Below are positions 30,466 through 39,118 of a DNA stretch of 64,000 nt, one piece after another. The notes beneath the pieces are model-generated. The model saw only the letters and a program-made list of their open reading frames with translations, was not told the DNA's origin and did not search any database. The stretch spans positions 1 through 64,000 of the forward strand of contig JAEVYY010000027.1 of NCBI GenBank assembly GCA_023392535.1. The letters are read 5' to 3'. Position 1 is the first letter of the stretch, and every line of letters begins with the position of its first letter. The position numbers and the translations under genes are program-made. Source of the stretch: Bacillota bacterium (GTDB lineage Bacteria; Bacillota; Clostridia; Lachnospirales; Lachnospiraceae).

Positions 30466-31110
30466 CTACTCTCCTAAGATGTTTACAATACCTGCAAAAA
30501 CATCTTTCATATCTACCGTTCCATCAACAGTCCTTAAAATTCCCTTATTTGTATAGAAATCAATTAACGGTTGTGTCTGCTCATGATATACATTAAGACG
30601 ATTCTTAACGGTTTCCGGTTTGTCATCATCTCTTAAAATTAACTCTTTTCCACATCTATCACATATTCCTTCTTTTTTAGGTGGAATATGTTTAATATGA
30701 TACGTAGCACCACATGCTAAACAAGCACGTCTGCCTGACATTCTATGAATAATATTTTCGTCTGGAACATCAACATTAATTGCATAGTCGATCTGATCAT
30801 TTCGTTCAGCTAAAGCTTTCTCTAATACTTCTGCCTGCGGAATTGTTCTAGGAAATCCATCTAATACATAACCTGTCGAACAATCCTCATTGGCTACTCT
30901 GTCAAGTAAGATCTTAACTGTCAATTCATCCGGAACCAAAAGTCCCTGATCCATATATCTCTTAGCTTCTATACCAAGTTCAGTCCCGTTCTTAATATTT
31001 GCTCTAAAAATATCACCTGTCGAAATATGCGGAACACCATATCTGTCCGCGATCAACTTTGCTTGTGTTCCCTTGCCAGCGCCCGGAGCTCCTAACATAA
31101 TAATTTTCAT
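30466..31110 (-). CDS. adk: Adenylate kinase
   Basis: 214 residues from ATG 31110 (AGGAGG 8 bases upstream); the open frame extends nine codons further without a ribosome binding site. P-loop GAPGAGKGTQ, the NMP-binding STGDIFR region, DGFPRT and a long LID with four cysteines (CLAC...CDRC) that bind structural zinc, as in Gram-positive enzymes. Keeps adenine nucleotides in balance. Confidence 0.97.
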   Translation of the reverse strand: MKIIMLGAPGAGKGTQAKLIADRYGVPHISTGDIFRANIKNGTELGIEAKRYMDQGLLVPDELTVKILLDRVANEDCSTGYVLDGFPRTIPQAEVLEKALAERNDQIDYAINVDVPDENIIHRMSGRRACLACGATYHIKHIPPKKEGICDRCGKELILRDDDKPETVKNRLNVYHEQTQPLIDFYTNKGILRTVDGTVDMKDVFAGIVNILGE

Positions 31111-31195
31111 ATCTAACCTCCTGTATGCCTTTTGCATGCATACGTAATAATCAAATCTTCCGTTGTCTCAATTTTCCTCTTAAACGCAACATGTC

Positions 31196-31222
31196 TTGGG
31201 ACAGAAAGAGTGTCTGTCCCAA
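31196..31222 (-). other. Hairpin between secY and adk
   Basis: A 10-base inverted repeat TTGGGACAGA/TCTGTCCCAA with a 7-base loop in the 142-base secY-adk spacer. There is no T-run, so it is more likely an mRNA processing or stability element than a terminator. Confidence 0.55.
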
Positions 31223-31252
31223 AACTTAATGTATCTGTCTATTTCATATCGC

Positions 31253-32566
31253 TTAATCGGTCAAAAATCCTTTATAGTTACGGACTAACATCTTAGATTC
31301 TATCTGTTTGATCGTCTCAAGTACGACGCTCACAATAATAATTAAGCTTGTTCCCCCAAACGATACAGAAGCATTGAATACTCCATTAAAGAAAAATGGA
31401 ATGATGGCAACAATAACAAGACCTACTGCTCCAATAAAGATAATATAATTCAAGATTCTTGTTAAGTAATCACTTGTCGGCTTTCCCGGACGGATTCCTG
31501 GAATAAAGCCTCCTTGCTTTTTCATATTATTTGCGACTTCCAATGGATTGAAAGTAATAGAAGTATAGAAATATGCAAAGAATATAACTAATATTATATA
31601 AACCAATAGACCAATGGAATAAACTGGTGAACTTGGTTTACACCAGTTTCCTGAATGCAATCCTTTTAGTATTTCACCCCAAACTCCAGTGGCATTATAA
31701 CCTACCAATGATACAATAATAATTGGGAATTGCATGATAGAAGAAGCAAAAATGATAGGAATAACACCTGCGGTGTTAATCTTTAACGGTATATTCGTTG
31801 ATTGACCACCTACCAATTTTCTACCTTGCACCTTCTGTGCATACTGCACAGGAATCTTACGTACGCCACCATTCAGAATAATGACAATAACCACCATAGC
31901 AACCATAATTGCCATAATAATTACTGCTGAAACAACGCCGACTGCAACTGATCTACCTTTGATAAATTGCTCATATAAGCCAAGCAGATCATTTGGCAAA
32001 CGTGAGATGATATTTATAACAAGGACGATGGAAATACCATTTCCAACTCCCTTTTCTGTAATTCTCTCCCCAATCCACATTAAGAACGTACTACCCGCAG
32101 TTAAGGCAGCTATTGTAGTTATCACATTGATAGCATCATATGTTTGTAATAAACCTTGTCTTCCAAAACCGATTGCCATAGCACCCGCTTCTAAAAGAGC
32201 AAGAGCAACTGTCACATAACGAGTTAATGAAACAAGCTTCTTTCTGCCATCTTCACCATCTTTCTGCATTTCTTCTAACTTCGGTATAGCAATTGTTAAC
32301 AATTGAATAATAATAGAAGAAGTAATATATGGTGTGATATTTAAAGCAAGAACAGACATATTCAAAAATGACCCGCCAGTGAAAGCGTCAAAAAAGCTAA
32401 ATGAGTCACCTGTTTGTGATGCAAACCAATTGGAAAAATATTCTCTATCAACTCCAGGTACTGGAAGCTGTGATCCTAGACGGATCACAACTAACATTGC
32501 AAATGTAAACAGAATACCATTTCTAATTTCTTTGATTTTAAATGCGCTTTTCAATGTTTTTAGCAT
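31253..32566 (-). CDS. secY: Protein translocase subunit SecY
   Basis: 437 residues with ten membrane segments; the channel of the Sec translocon. Signatures include RLGSQLPVPGVD, GGSFLNMSVLALNITPYITSSIIIQLL (plug and TM2 region), GNGISIVLVINI and NNMKKQGGFIPGIRPGKPTSDYL. It overlaps the rplO stop by 1 base, the usual spc-operon coupling. Confidence 0.97.
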   Translation of the reverse strand: MLKTLKSAFKIKEIRNGILFTFAMLVVIRLGSQLPVPGVDREYFSNWFASQTGDSFSFFDAFTGGSFLNMSVLALNITPYITSSIIIQLLTIAIPKLEEMQKDGEDGRKKLVSLTRYVTVALALLEAGAMAIGFGRQGLLQTYDAINVITTIAALTAGSTFLMWIGERITEKGVGNGISIVLVINIISRLPNDLLGLYEQFIKGRSVAVGVVSAVIIMAIMVAMVVIVIILNGGVRKIPVQYAQKVQGRKLVGGQSTNIPLKINTAGVIPIIFASSIMQFPIIIVSLVGYNATGVWGEILKGLHSGNWCKPSSPVYSIGLLVYIILVIFFAYFYTSITFNPLEVANNMKKQGGFIPGIRPGKPTSDYLTRILNYIIFIGAVGLVIVAIIPFFFNGVFNASVSFGGTSLIIIVSVVLETIKQIESKMLVRNYKGFLTD

Positions 32567-33006
32567 TAAATCACCTCTGCTGTTCCACCAAGAGCTTCGA
32601 TTTTTTCTTTGGCAGATGCACTGAATGCATTTACCTGAACCGTAAGTTTCTTAGTTAATTCTCCGTTTCCGAGAATCTTAACACCATCTCTAGGATTTTT
32701 TACAATTCCCTTTTCGATCAATGTTTCAACACTTACCGTACTGCCATTATCAAATACTTCAAGAGCGCTTACATTAATACCAACGATAACTTTTGTGTTT
32801 CTGTTAGTAAAGCCTCTCTTAGGAATACGTCTATATAATGGCATCTGTCCACCTTCAAAGCCCACTCTAGGAGCTCCTGAACGAGCTTTCTGACCTTTGT
32901 GACCTTTACCAGCTGTTTTACCATTTCCTGAACCGTGTCCACGACCTCTTCTAAAATTATCACTGTGCTTTGAACCTTCTGCAGGTTGTAAATTTGATAA
33001 TTCCAT
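32566..33006 (-). CDS. rplO: 50S ribosomal protein L15
   Basis: 146 residues. Gly/Arg-rich N-terminus (GSKHSDNFRRGRGHGSGNGKTAGKGHKGQKARSG) followed by FEGGQMPLYRRIPKRGF, which are diagnostic. Ends in TAATG overlapping secY. Confidence 0.97.
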   Translation of the reverse strand: MELSNLQPAEGSKHSDNFRRGRGHGSGNGKTAGKGHKGQKARSGAPRVGFEGGQMPLYRRIPKRGFTNRNTKVIVGINVSALEVFDNGSTVSVETLIEKGIVKNPRDGVKILGNGELTKKLTVQVNAFSASAKEKIEALGGTAEVI

Positions 33007-33030
33007 ACTGACACCTCCTTATCTGTAATA

Positions 33031-33234
33031 TTAAGCTTGCGTATCTGCAGATACGTTTTCTACTTTCACTAAATGATTTACTTGCTGAATCATACCTCTG
33101 GTCGATTCGTTATCAGGCAAAACAACTGTTTTGTTAAGCTTCTTAAGACCAAGAGCTGCAACAGTTAATTTGTGTTTTGGAATCGCACCGATTGTAGATT
33201 TTACCAAAGTAATTTTTAACATATTTTCTGCCAT
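33031..33234 (-). CDS. rpmD: 50S ribosomal protein L30
   Basis: 67 residues, slightly longer than the common 58-62. Core MLKITLVKSTIGAIPKHKLTVAALGLKKLNKTV and DNESTRGMIQQVNHLVKVE. ATG 33234 has AAGGAGG upstream; an ATG four codons on would give 63 residues. Between rpsE and rplO. Confidence 0.95.
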   Translation of the reverse strand: MAENMLKITLVKSTIGAIPKHKLTVAALGLKKLNKTVVLPDNESTRGMIQQVNHLVKVENVSADTQA

Positions 33235-33247
33235 TCTTATTTCCTCC

Positions 33248-33757
33248 TTAGCCTAAAATCTCGTCGATAGATTTACCGCGTTTCTTAGCTACTTCTTCCG
33301 GAGTTTTAATTTGGCTTAAGCCTTCAATTGTAGCAAGTACAACGTTTTGTTTATTGTTAGAACCTAATGATTTGGTACGTATATTTTTGATTCCTGCAAG
33401 TTCACAAACGTTACGAGCTGGGCCACCAGCGATAACACCAGTACCTTCCGGGGCTTTCTTTAATAATACGGAAGCACTTCCAAAATTACCAATTTGATCA
33501 TGGGTAATACTATAGCTATCATCCATTGCAACTTTAACGAGCTTCTTTGCAGCGTCTTCTCTTCCTTTACGAATAGCTTCTGGTATTTCAGCCGCTTTTC
33601 CTAAACCAGCGCCTACATGTCCGTTGCCGTCTCCTACAACAACCAAGGCAGTAAATCGGAAGTTACGACCACCCTTTACAACCTTAGTTACACGTTTGAT
33701 GGAAACTACTTTTTCGTTTAATTCTAAATTAGTAGAATCTATGATTGTACGTTTCAT
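33248..33757 (-). CDS. rpsE: 30S ribosomal protein S5
   Basis: 169 residues. Segments VVSIKRVTKVVKGGRNFRFTALVVVGDGNGHVG, GKAAEIPEAIRKG and GVIAGGPARNVCELAGI are conserved. A decoding-accuracy protein with helicase-like function at the mRNA entry channel. Between rplR and rpmD. Confidence 0.97.
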   Translation of the reverse strand: MKRTIIDSTNLELNEKVVSIKRVTKVVKGGRNFRFTALVVVGDGNGHVGAGLGKAAEIPEAIRKGREDAAKKLVKVAMDDSYSITHDQIGNFGSASVLLKKAPEGTGVIAGGPARNVCELAGIKNIRTKSLGSNNKQNVVLATIEGLSQIKTPEEVAKKRGKSIDEILG

Positions 33758-33777
33758 GTGATTTTCTCCTCCCTTTC

Positions 33778-34146
33778 CTAGAATTCTAAGCCAGCGGTTC
33801 TGGCCGCCTCTGCTAATGCTGCGATTTTTCCTTGATATATAAAGCCGCCTCTATCAAAGACTACTGTTGTAATACCTTTTTCAACTGCTCTTTTCGCAAT
33901 AACAGTTCCTAAATATGCTGCTGCGTCAACATTGTCAGTTTTCTCCAGTTCTGCTTTTACATCTTTTTCAAGTGTTGAAGCTGCAACTAAAGTCTTTCCA
34001 ACTGTGTCGTCAATAATTTGAGCATACATATGATTATTACTTCTGAATACAGCTAAACGTGGTCTTTCAGTAGTTCCACTGAAACGGTTACGTATTTTCA
34101 TGTGTTTCTTTACACGAACTTCTTGTCTTGATTCTTTATTAACCAT
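33778..34146 (-). CDS. rplR: 50S ribosomal protein L18
   Basis: 122 residues. RNRFSGTTERPRLAVFRSNNHMYAQIIDD and KGITTVVFDRGGFIYQGKIAALAEAARTAGLEF are diagnostic. Binds 5S rRNA together with L5. Between rplF and rpsE. Confidence 0.97.
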   Translation of the reverse strand: MVNKESRQEVRVKKHMKIRNRFSGTTERPRLAVFRSNNHMYAQIIDDTVGKTLVAASTLEKDVKAELEKTDNVDAAAYLGTVIAKRAVEKGITTVVFDRGGFIYQGKIAALAEAARTAGLEF

Positions 34147-34164
34147 TTTCTATACTCTCCTTAT

Positions 34165-34707
34165 CTATTTCTTACCAGTCTTACCAACTTTACGTCTGAT
34201 AACTTCATCAGCATATTTAATACCTTTTCCTTTATAAGGTTCCGGTCTTCTCTTATCCCTGATTTCAGCTGCGAATTGGCCAACTTTTTCTTTATCGATA
34301 CCTTTAACAAGAATGACGTTCTGTCCTTCTAAAACTGTCTCGATACCTTCTGGATCTATCATTTCAACTGGGTGTGAATATCCCAAAGATAATGATAACA
34401 CATTACCTGCTTTTGCTGCTCTGTAACCCACACCGTTTACTTCCAGTTTTTTAGAAAAACCTTCTGTAACACCGACCACCATATTATGAATCAATGTTCT
34501 TGTTAAACCATGTAAAGATTTCATTTTCTTTAAGTCGTTTGGTCTGCTTACCGTTACTTCAGAACCTTCCACTTTAATTTTCATTTCTTGTGGTAAAACT
34601 CTCTCAAGAGTTCCCTTTGGACCTTTTACAGTCACTTTATTATTTTCTGCAATTTCAACTGTAGTACCTGCCGGAATCGCGATTGGCATTCTTCCTATAC
34701 GTGACAT
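34165..34707 (-). CDS. rplF: 50S ribosomal protein L6
   Basis: 180 residues. SRIGRMPIAIPAGTTVEI, VKGPKGTLERVLP and the C-terminal RRPEPYKGKGIKYADEVIRRKVGKTGKK are conserved. Located at the base of the L7/L12 stalk near the elongation-factor site. A 100-base spacer with an inverted repeat separates it from rpsH. Confidence 0.97.
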   Translation of the reverse strand: MSRIGRMPIAIPAGTTVEIAENNKVTVKGPKGTLERVLPQEMKIKVEGSEVTVSRPNDLKKMKSLHGLTRTLIHNMVVGVTEGFSKKLEVNGVGYRAAKAGNVLSLSLGYSHPVEMIDPEGIETVLEGQNVILVKGIDKEKVGQFAAEIRDKRRPEPYKGKGIKYADEVIRRKVGKTGKK

Positions 34708-34747
34708 GCCCGTACCTCCTATTTAAATATACATTATTTGCTAATTT

Positions 34748-34808
34748 GAATGTAACAAAGGAACAAAGTTGCTCCTAAGTTTCTTCAAATATAATAGTAG
34801 TTACATTC
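34748..34808 (-). other. Inverted repeat spanning the rpsH-rplF junction
   Basis: Nine-base arms GAATGTAAC (34748-34756) and GTTACATTC (34800-34808) flank 43 bases and one arm touches the rpsH stop codon. A stem closing most of the intergenic mRNA could protect or regulate it, for example by S8. No homology to known S8 sites was established. Confidence 0.45.
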
Positions 34809-35209
34809 TACCAAACAAAAGCTAAAACTTCTCCGCCAACATTAAGTTTTCTGGCTTCTCTATCACTAATTACGCCCTGGTTCGTAGAGATAATTGCTAC
34901 GCCAAGTCCACCAAGAACTTTTGGAAGTTCTTCTTTATTGGCATATACACGAAGACCTGGTTTTGAAATTCTCTTAAGTCCTGTAATAATTTTATCATTT
35001 TTGTCTTCCCCGTATTTTAAAGTAATACGGATAATTTTAAATTCACCGTCTTCAATTATATCATATTTTTTTATATAACCTTCATCTAGAAGTATCGTTA
35101 CAATAGCAAGCTTCATTTTAGATGATGGAACATCTACCGTATCGTGTTTAGCAGTATTTGCATTACGGATTCTTGTAAGCATATCTGCGATTGGATCACT
35201 CATTGTCAT
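34808..35209 (-). CDS. rpsH: 30S ribosomal protein S8
   Basis: 133 residues. TMSDPIADMLTRIRNANTAKHDTVDVPSSKMK and the C-terminal ISTNQGVISDREARKLNVGGEVLAFVW are diagnostic. Binds helix 21 of 16S rRNA and, in E. coli, represses the spc operon. Between rpsN and rplF. Confidence 0.97.
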   Translation of the reverse strand: MTMSDPIADMLTRIRNANTAKHDTVDVPSSKMKLAIVTILLDEGYIKKYDIIEDGEFKIIRITLKYGEDKNDKIITGLKRISKPGLRVYANKEELPKVLGGLGVAIISTNQGVISDREARKLNVGGEVLAFVW

Positions 35210-35235
35210 TTAAGTTGCCTCCTTCCAATAATCTC

Positions 35236-35421
35236 TTACCAGCTCGCTTTTTTAACGCCTGGGATTTGTCCTTTGTATGCTAATTCACGGAAGCAAATTC
35301 TGCAGATTCCGTATTTTCTTAAGTAAGCATGTGGGCGACCACAAATTCTACAACGAGTATATTCTCTGGTAGAGAATTTAGCTGGACGTTGTTGTTTTAC
35401 TTTCATTGATGTCTTTGCCAT
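35236..35421 (-). CDS. rpsN: 30S ribosomal protein S14, type Z
   Basis: 61 residues, the short zinc-binding form. Zinc ligands CRIC (Cys24, Cys27) and CRIC (Cys40, Cys43) in TRCRICGRPHAYLRKYGICRICFRELA. Between rplE and rpsH. A zinc-free long paralogue, if any, is not in the window. Confidence 0.97.
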   Translation of the reverse strand: MAKTSMKVKQQRPAKFSTREYTRCRICGRPHAYLRKYGICRICFRELAYKGQIPGVKKASW

Positions 35422-35435
35422 GAATTTACCTCCTC

Positions 35436-35975
35436 TTATTTTGCAAACGGCATGTTGAATAATCTTAATAATTCACGTGCCTCTTCATCTGTTTTAGCAG
35501 TCGTAACAAATATGACATCCATACCTCTTACTTTATCGACCTTGTCATATTCAATTTCCGGAAAAATGATCTGTTCTTTGATGCCTAGTGCATAATTACC
35601 TCTGCCATCAAATGCATTTGCATTTACGCCTCTAAAGTCACGTACACGTGGCAATGCTAAATTAACAAGACGATCCAAAAATTCATACATCTTTTCTCCA
35701 CGGAGGGTAGTTTTGCATCCGATTGCCATACCTTCTCTGATCTTAAAGTTAGCAACAGAGTTCTTTGCCTTTGTAAGAACCGATTTCTGTCCAGAAATTG
35801 TTTCCATATCTTTCACAGCTGATTCTAAAACCTTAGCATTATCTTTTGCTTCACCAACACCCATGTTGATTACGATTTTGTCAATTTTAGGTACTTCCAT
35901 GATATTTTTATATCCAAACTTTTTGATCATAGCATCTACAATCTCGTTTTTATACATATCTTTAAGTCTACTCAC
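35436..35975 (-). CDS. rplE: 50S ribosomal protein L5
   Basis: 179 residues. MEVPKIDKIVINMGVGEAKDN, FKIREGMAIGCKTTLRG and IIFPEIEYDKVDKVRGMDVIFVTTAKTDEEA are characteristic. Binds 5S rRNA and contacts P-site tRNA. Between rplX and rpsN. Confidence 0.97.
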   Translation of the reverse strand: MSRLKDMYKNEIVDAMIKKFGYKNIMEVPKIDKIVINMGVGEAKDNAKVLESAVKDMETISGQKSVLTKAKNSVANFKIREGMAIGCKTTLRGEKMYEFLDRLVNLALPRVRDFRGVNANAFDGRGNYALGIKEQIIFPEIEYDKVDKVRGMDVIFVTTAKTDEEARELLRLFNMPFAK

Positions 35976-35999
35976 GCTTTTAGACCTCCTCTCTTAAAA

Positions 36000-36311
36000 T
36001 TAATCAATAATATCTCCCGTTGCTTTTGCAAAACGGACTTTTTTGTCTTTATCCATTTTGAAACCAACCCTTGTTGCTTTTCCTTTGTGACTGTACATTA
36101 CATTGGAGATATCAATAGGAGCTTCTTTTTGTACAATTCCGCCGTTTTGATTCGCTGCTGATGGTTTTGTATGTTTTGTTATCATATTAATTCCTTCAAC
36201 TAAAACTTTGGAATTTTTCATATCAACGGATATCACTTTTCCTTCTTTGTCTTTATCTTTTCCCGCGATAACTTTAACAGTATCGCCCTTTTTAATCTTC
36301 ATAGTTGACAT
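36000..36311 (-). CDS. rplX: 50S ribosomal protein L24
   Basis: 103 residues with a KOW motif (IKKGDTVKVIAGKDKDKEGKVI) followed by VLVEGINMITKHTKPS and a late RVGFKMDKDKKVRFAK. An early assembly protein of the 50S. ATG 36311 has GGGAGG upstream. Between rplN and rplE. Confidence 0.97.
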   Translation of the reverse strand: MSTMKIKKGDTVKVIAGKDKDKEGKVISVDMKNSKVLVEGINMITKHTKPSAANQNGGIVQKEAPIDISNVMYSHKGKATRVGFKMDKDKKVRFAKATGDIID

Positions 36312-36323
36312 ATTGGCACCTCC

Positions 36324-36692
36324 CTATAATACTTCAGGAGCCAGGGAAACAATTTTCATAAATTGTTTTTCACGAAGCTCTCTGGCAACCGGTCCAAAAA
36401 TACGAGTTCCTTTTGGAGTTTTATCATCTTTAATGATAACAGCTGCATTTTCATCAAATTTAATATAAGAACCGTCTTTACGACGAGCGCCTTTTACAGT
36501 ACGTACAACTACGGCTTTTACTACATCGCCTTTTTTTACAACGCCGCCTGGTGTTGCATCTTTAACCGACGCTACGATTACATCACCAATATTTGCATAT
36601 CTTCTTGTAGAACCACCTAAAACTCTAATACAAAGTAATTCTTTAGCACCAGTGTTGTCGGCAACCGCAAGTCTGCTTTCTTGTTGTATCAT
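36324..36692 (-). CDS. rplN: 50S ribosomal protein L14
   Basis: 122 residues, invariant length. MIQQESRLAVADNTGAKELLCIRVLGGS and VKKGDVVKAVVVRTVKGARRKDGSYIKFDENA are diagnostic. Lies under the L7/L12 side and contacts h14 in the small subunit. First gene of the spc segment, 52 bases after rpsQ. Confidence 0.98.
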   Translation of the reverse strand: MIQQESRLAVADNTGAKELLCIRVLGGSTRRYANIGDVIVASVKDATPGGVVKKGDVVKAVVVRTVKGARRKDGSYIKFDENAAVIIKDDKTPKGTRIFGPVARELREKQFMKIVSLAPEVL

Positions 36693-36744
36693 GCTAATTC
36701 TCCTTCCAAATAATAGTATAAGCTCGTAAATACGAGTATCTGAA

Positions 36745-37002
36745 CTATTTCACTTTTTCTATAACTTCTACAAGTCTCCATCTTTTATCTTTTGATAAAG
36801 GTCTTGTCTCCATCACTTTAACGGTATCACCAATGTTGCATTCGTTGTTCTCATCATGAGCTTTCAACTTGTAAGTTCTTTTTACGATCTTGTTGTAAAG
36901 AGGATGTTTTACATGGTCTTCCACAGCAACGACAATTGTTTTCTGCATTTTATTACTGACTACTTTACCAGTACGTGTTTTTCTTAAATTTCTCTCTTCC
37001 AC
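36745..37002 (-). CDS. rpsQ: 30S ribosomal protein S17
   Basis: 85 residues, OB fold. RKTRTGKVVSNKMQKTIVVAVEDHVKHPLYNKIVKRTYKLKAHDE is diagnostic. Primary 16S rRNA binder. Last gene of the S10 segment. Confidence 0.97.
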   Translation of the reverse strand: MEERNLRKTRTGKVVSNKMQKTIVVAVEDHVKHPLYNKIVKRTYKLKAHDENNECNIGDTVKVMETRPLSKDKRWRLVEVIEKVK

Positions 37003-37027
37003 GATTTATGCTCCTTTCTTCTGAGAA

Positions 37028-37237
37028 TTATTCTGCAACTTTTGCTTTCTCAGTTATCACTGTTTGAATTCTAGCAATATTTTTTCTAACTTCTTTAATT
37101 CTACTTGTGTTATCCAACTGATTTGTTGCATTCTGGAATCTCAAATTGAAAAGTTCTTTTTTAGCGTCTACTAATTCTTCTGCTAAATCTGCAGCTGATT
37201 TTGCTTTTAAATCTTCTACATATTGATTAGTTTTCAT
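37028..37237 (-). CDS. rpmC: 50S ribosomal protein L29
   Basis: 69 residues from ATG 37237, which overlaps the rplP stop by 11 bases with GGAAGG upstream; the open frame runs further back but only as overlap. Two-helix coiled coil: EELVDAKKELFNLRFQNATNQLDNTSRIKEVRKNIARIQTV. Sits at the polypeptide exit and docks chaperones. Confidence 0.96.
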   Translation of the reverse strand: MKTNQYVEDLKAKSAADLAEELVDAKKELFNLRFQNATNQLDNTSRIKEVRKNIARIQTVITEKAKVAE

Positions 37238-37664
37238 TTGACACACCGCCTTCCAAGTCTGCTTTAGAAACAATTTTACATTTACATGGAAGCTTATGTG
37301 TTGCAAGACGTAATGCTTCTCTTGCGATTTCCTCTGATACTCCAGAGATTTCGAACATTACGCGACCTGGCTTAACAACTGCTACCCAGTATTCTAAAGT
37401 TCCCTTACCGGAACCCATACGTGTTTCTGCTGGTTTTGTAGTTACAGGTTTATCCGGAAATATCTTAATCCAGACTTTACCACCACGTTTGATATGACGA
37501 GTCATAGCAATACGGGCTGCTTCTATTTGGTTTGATTTAATCCAGCAAGGTTCCATAGCGATAATACCGTATTCACCATAAGAAATAGTATTACCCCTTA
37601 AAGCTTTGCCGGCCATTGATCCACGGAATTGTTTACGACGTTTTACTCTTTTTGGCATTAACAT
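37227..37664 (-). CDS. rplP: 50S ribosomal protein L16
   Basis: 145 residues. MPKRVKRRKQFRGSMAGKALRGNTISYGEYG and WIKIFPDKPVTTKPAETRMGSGKGTLEYWVAVVKPG are diagnostic. Its long loop approaches the peptidyl transferase centre. Begins directly after the rpsC stop codon. Confidence 0.97.
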   Translation of the reverse strand: MLMPKRVKRRKQFRGSMAGKALRGNTISYGEYGIIAMEPCWIKSNQIEAARIAMTRHIKRGGKVWIKIFPDKPVTTKPAETRMGSGKGTLEYWVAVVKPGRVMFEISGVSEEIAREALRLATHKLPCKCKIVSKADLEGGVSNEN

Positions 37665-38339
37665 TTATTTATCGCTCCCTTCCTTTGAAACTTTGCTTTC
37701 CTTATTTGCTTTTACAGGAAGTACTTCACCTTTGTAGATCCAAACTTTTACGCCCACTTTGCCATAAGTTGTATCTGCTTCGGCAAAACCATAATCAATA
37801 TCTGCTCTCAAGGTCTGAAGTGGAATTGTTCCTTCGCTGTAGAACTCAGTACGAGCCATATCAGCACCACCAAGACGTCCGGAAACAGATGTTTTGATAC
37901 CGAGTGCTCCTGTTTTCATTGTTCTTCCCATGGTTGATTTCATTGCTCTTCTGAAAGACACACGGTTCTCAAGTTGTAATGCAATGTTTTCTGCAACTAA
38001 TTGGGCATCTTTATCAGGTCTTTTAATTTCTTTAATATCAACCAAAACTTTTTTAGCGGTCATCTTTTGAAGTTCCTGTTTTGTCACTTCAATTTCTGTT
38101 CCGCCCTTACCGATAATTACTCCTGGTTTGGCTGTGAAAATAGTAACTTTTACTCTGTCAGATGCTCTCTCGATTTCGATTTTAGAAACACCTGCACTGT
38201 ATAATTTCTTTTTAAGGTATGTTCTAATGTTATAGTCTTCTACTAAAAAGTCAGCGAATTCTGCATCCGCATACCATTTGGAATCCCACTCTTTAATAAC
38301 GCCGACTCTCAAGCCATGAGGATTAACTTTCTGTCCCAT
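37665..38339 (-). CDS. rpsC: 30S ribosomal protein S3
   Basis: 224 residues. GQKVNPHGLRVGVIKEWDSKWYA at the start, a KH domain with VIIGKGGTEIE, and a C-terminal domain with GALGIKTSVSGRLGGADMARTEFYSEGTIPL. Forms the mRNA entry tunnel with S4 and S5. Abuts rplP. Confidence 0.97.
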   Translation of the reverse strand: MGQKVNPHGLRVGVIKEWDSKWYADAEFADFLVEDYNIRTYLKKKLYSAGVSKIEIERASDRVKVTIFTAKPGVIIGKGGTEIEVTKQELQKMTAKKVLVDIKEIKRPDKDAQLVAENIALQLENRVSFRRAMKSTMGRTMKTGALGIKTSVSGRLGGADMARTEFYSEGTIPLQTLRADIDYGFAEADTTYGKVGVKVWIYKGEVLPVKANKESKVSKEGSDK

Positions 38340-38350
38340 ACTTTTCCTCC

Positions 38351-38737
38351 TTATCTTTCATCAAGCACTACTGTAATATGGCTCATTCTCTTCTCGATTC
38401 TATAAGCTCTACCCTGTGCTCTTGGTCTTACTCTTTTCATTGTCGGGCCCTGATCAGCGAAACACTCTGCTACATAAAGTTTTTCAATATTCATACCGTT
38501 ATTATTTTCTGCATTAGCAACTGCTGATTCAAGTAATTTTTTAATTAAACTAGAAGCATATCTAGGATTATACTCTAAAATACCCAAAGCTGATTGTACA
38601 TCCTTGCCTCTAATGGCATCTAAAACAAAACATGCTTTCTGAACTGACACTCTGGCAAATGATAACTTTGCTGATGGTCTGGTGTCCTTATTCGCATTTC
38701 TTTCTCTTTTGATTTGGGATCTATGTCCTTTTGCCAT
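38351..38737 (-). CDS. rplV: 50S ribosomal protein L22
   Basis: 128 residues. SFARVSVQKACFVLDAIRGKDVQSALGIL and the long beta-hairpin region AECFADQGPTMKRVRPRAQGRAYRIEKRMSHITVVL. The hairpin lines the exit tunnel at the macrolide constriction. Between rpsS and rpsC. Confidence 0.97.
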   Translation of the reverse strand: MAKGHRSQIKRERNANKDTRPSAKLSFARVSVQKACFVLDAIRGKDVQSALGILEYNPRYASSLIKKLLESAVANAENNNGMNIEKLYVAECFADQGPTMKRVRPRAQGRAYRIEKRMSHITVVLDER

Positions 38738-38762
38738 GGATGAAACCTCCTTTCAAACGATC

Positions 38763-39044
38763 TTATCTTACACCTGATTTTTTTTCATCTTTTCCATGTC
38801 CTCTGTAAGTTCTTGTTGCAACGAACTCACCAAGTTTATGTCCAACCATATCTTCTGTCACATATACAGGAACATGTTTTCTACCGTCATGAACTGCGAT
38901 TGTATGTCCAACAAATGATGGGAAAATCGTAGAACGACGAGACCAAGTCTTAATAACTTGTTTACCGCCTGCTGCATTCATAGCATCTACTTTTTTAAGT
39001 AAACTTGCATCTGCGAATGGTCCTTTTTTTAATGATCTAGCCAT
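38763..39044 (-). CDS. rpsS: 30S ribosomal protein S19
   Basis: 93 residues. MARSLKKGPFADASLLKKV, TWSRRSTIFPSFVGHTIAVHDGRKHVPVY and GHKLGEFVATRTYRGH are diagnostic. Binds the 30S head with S13. Follows rplB by 74 bases. Confidence 0.97.
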   Translation of the reverse strand: MARSLKKGPFADASLLKKVDAMNAAGGKQVIKTWSRRSTIFPSFVGHTIAVHDGRKHVPVYVTEDMVGHKLGEFVATRTYRGHGKDEKKSGVR

Positions 39045-39118
39045 TGTATTTCCTCCTTATTATCAATATCAATTGATCGTCACTGTGATACTTTCTGCGT
39101 TCCACAGTTACCCTCCAA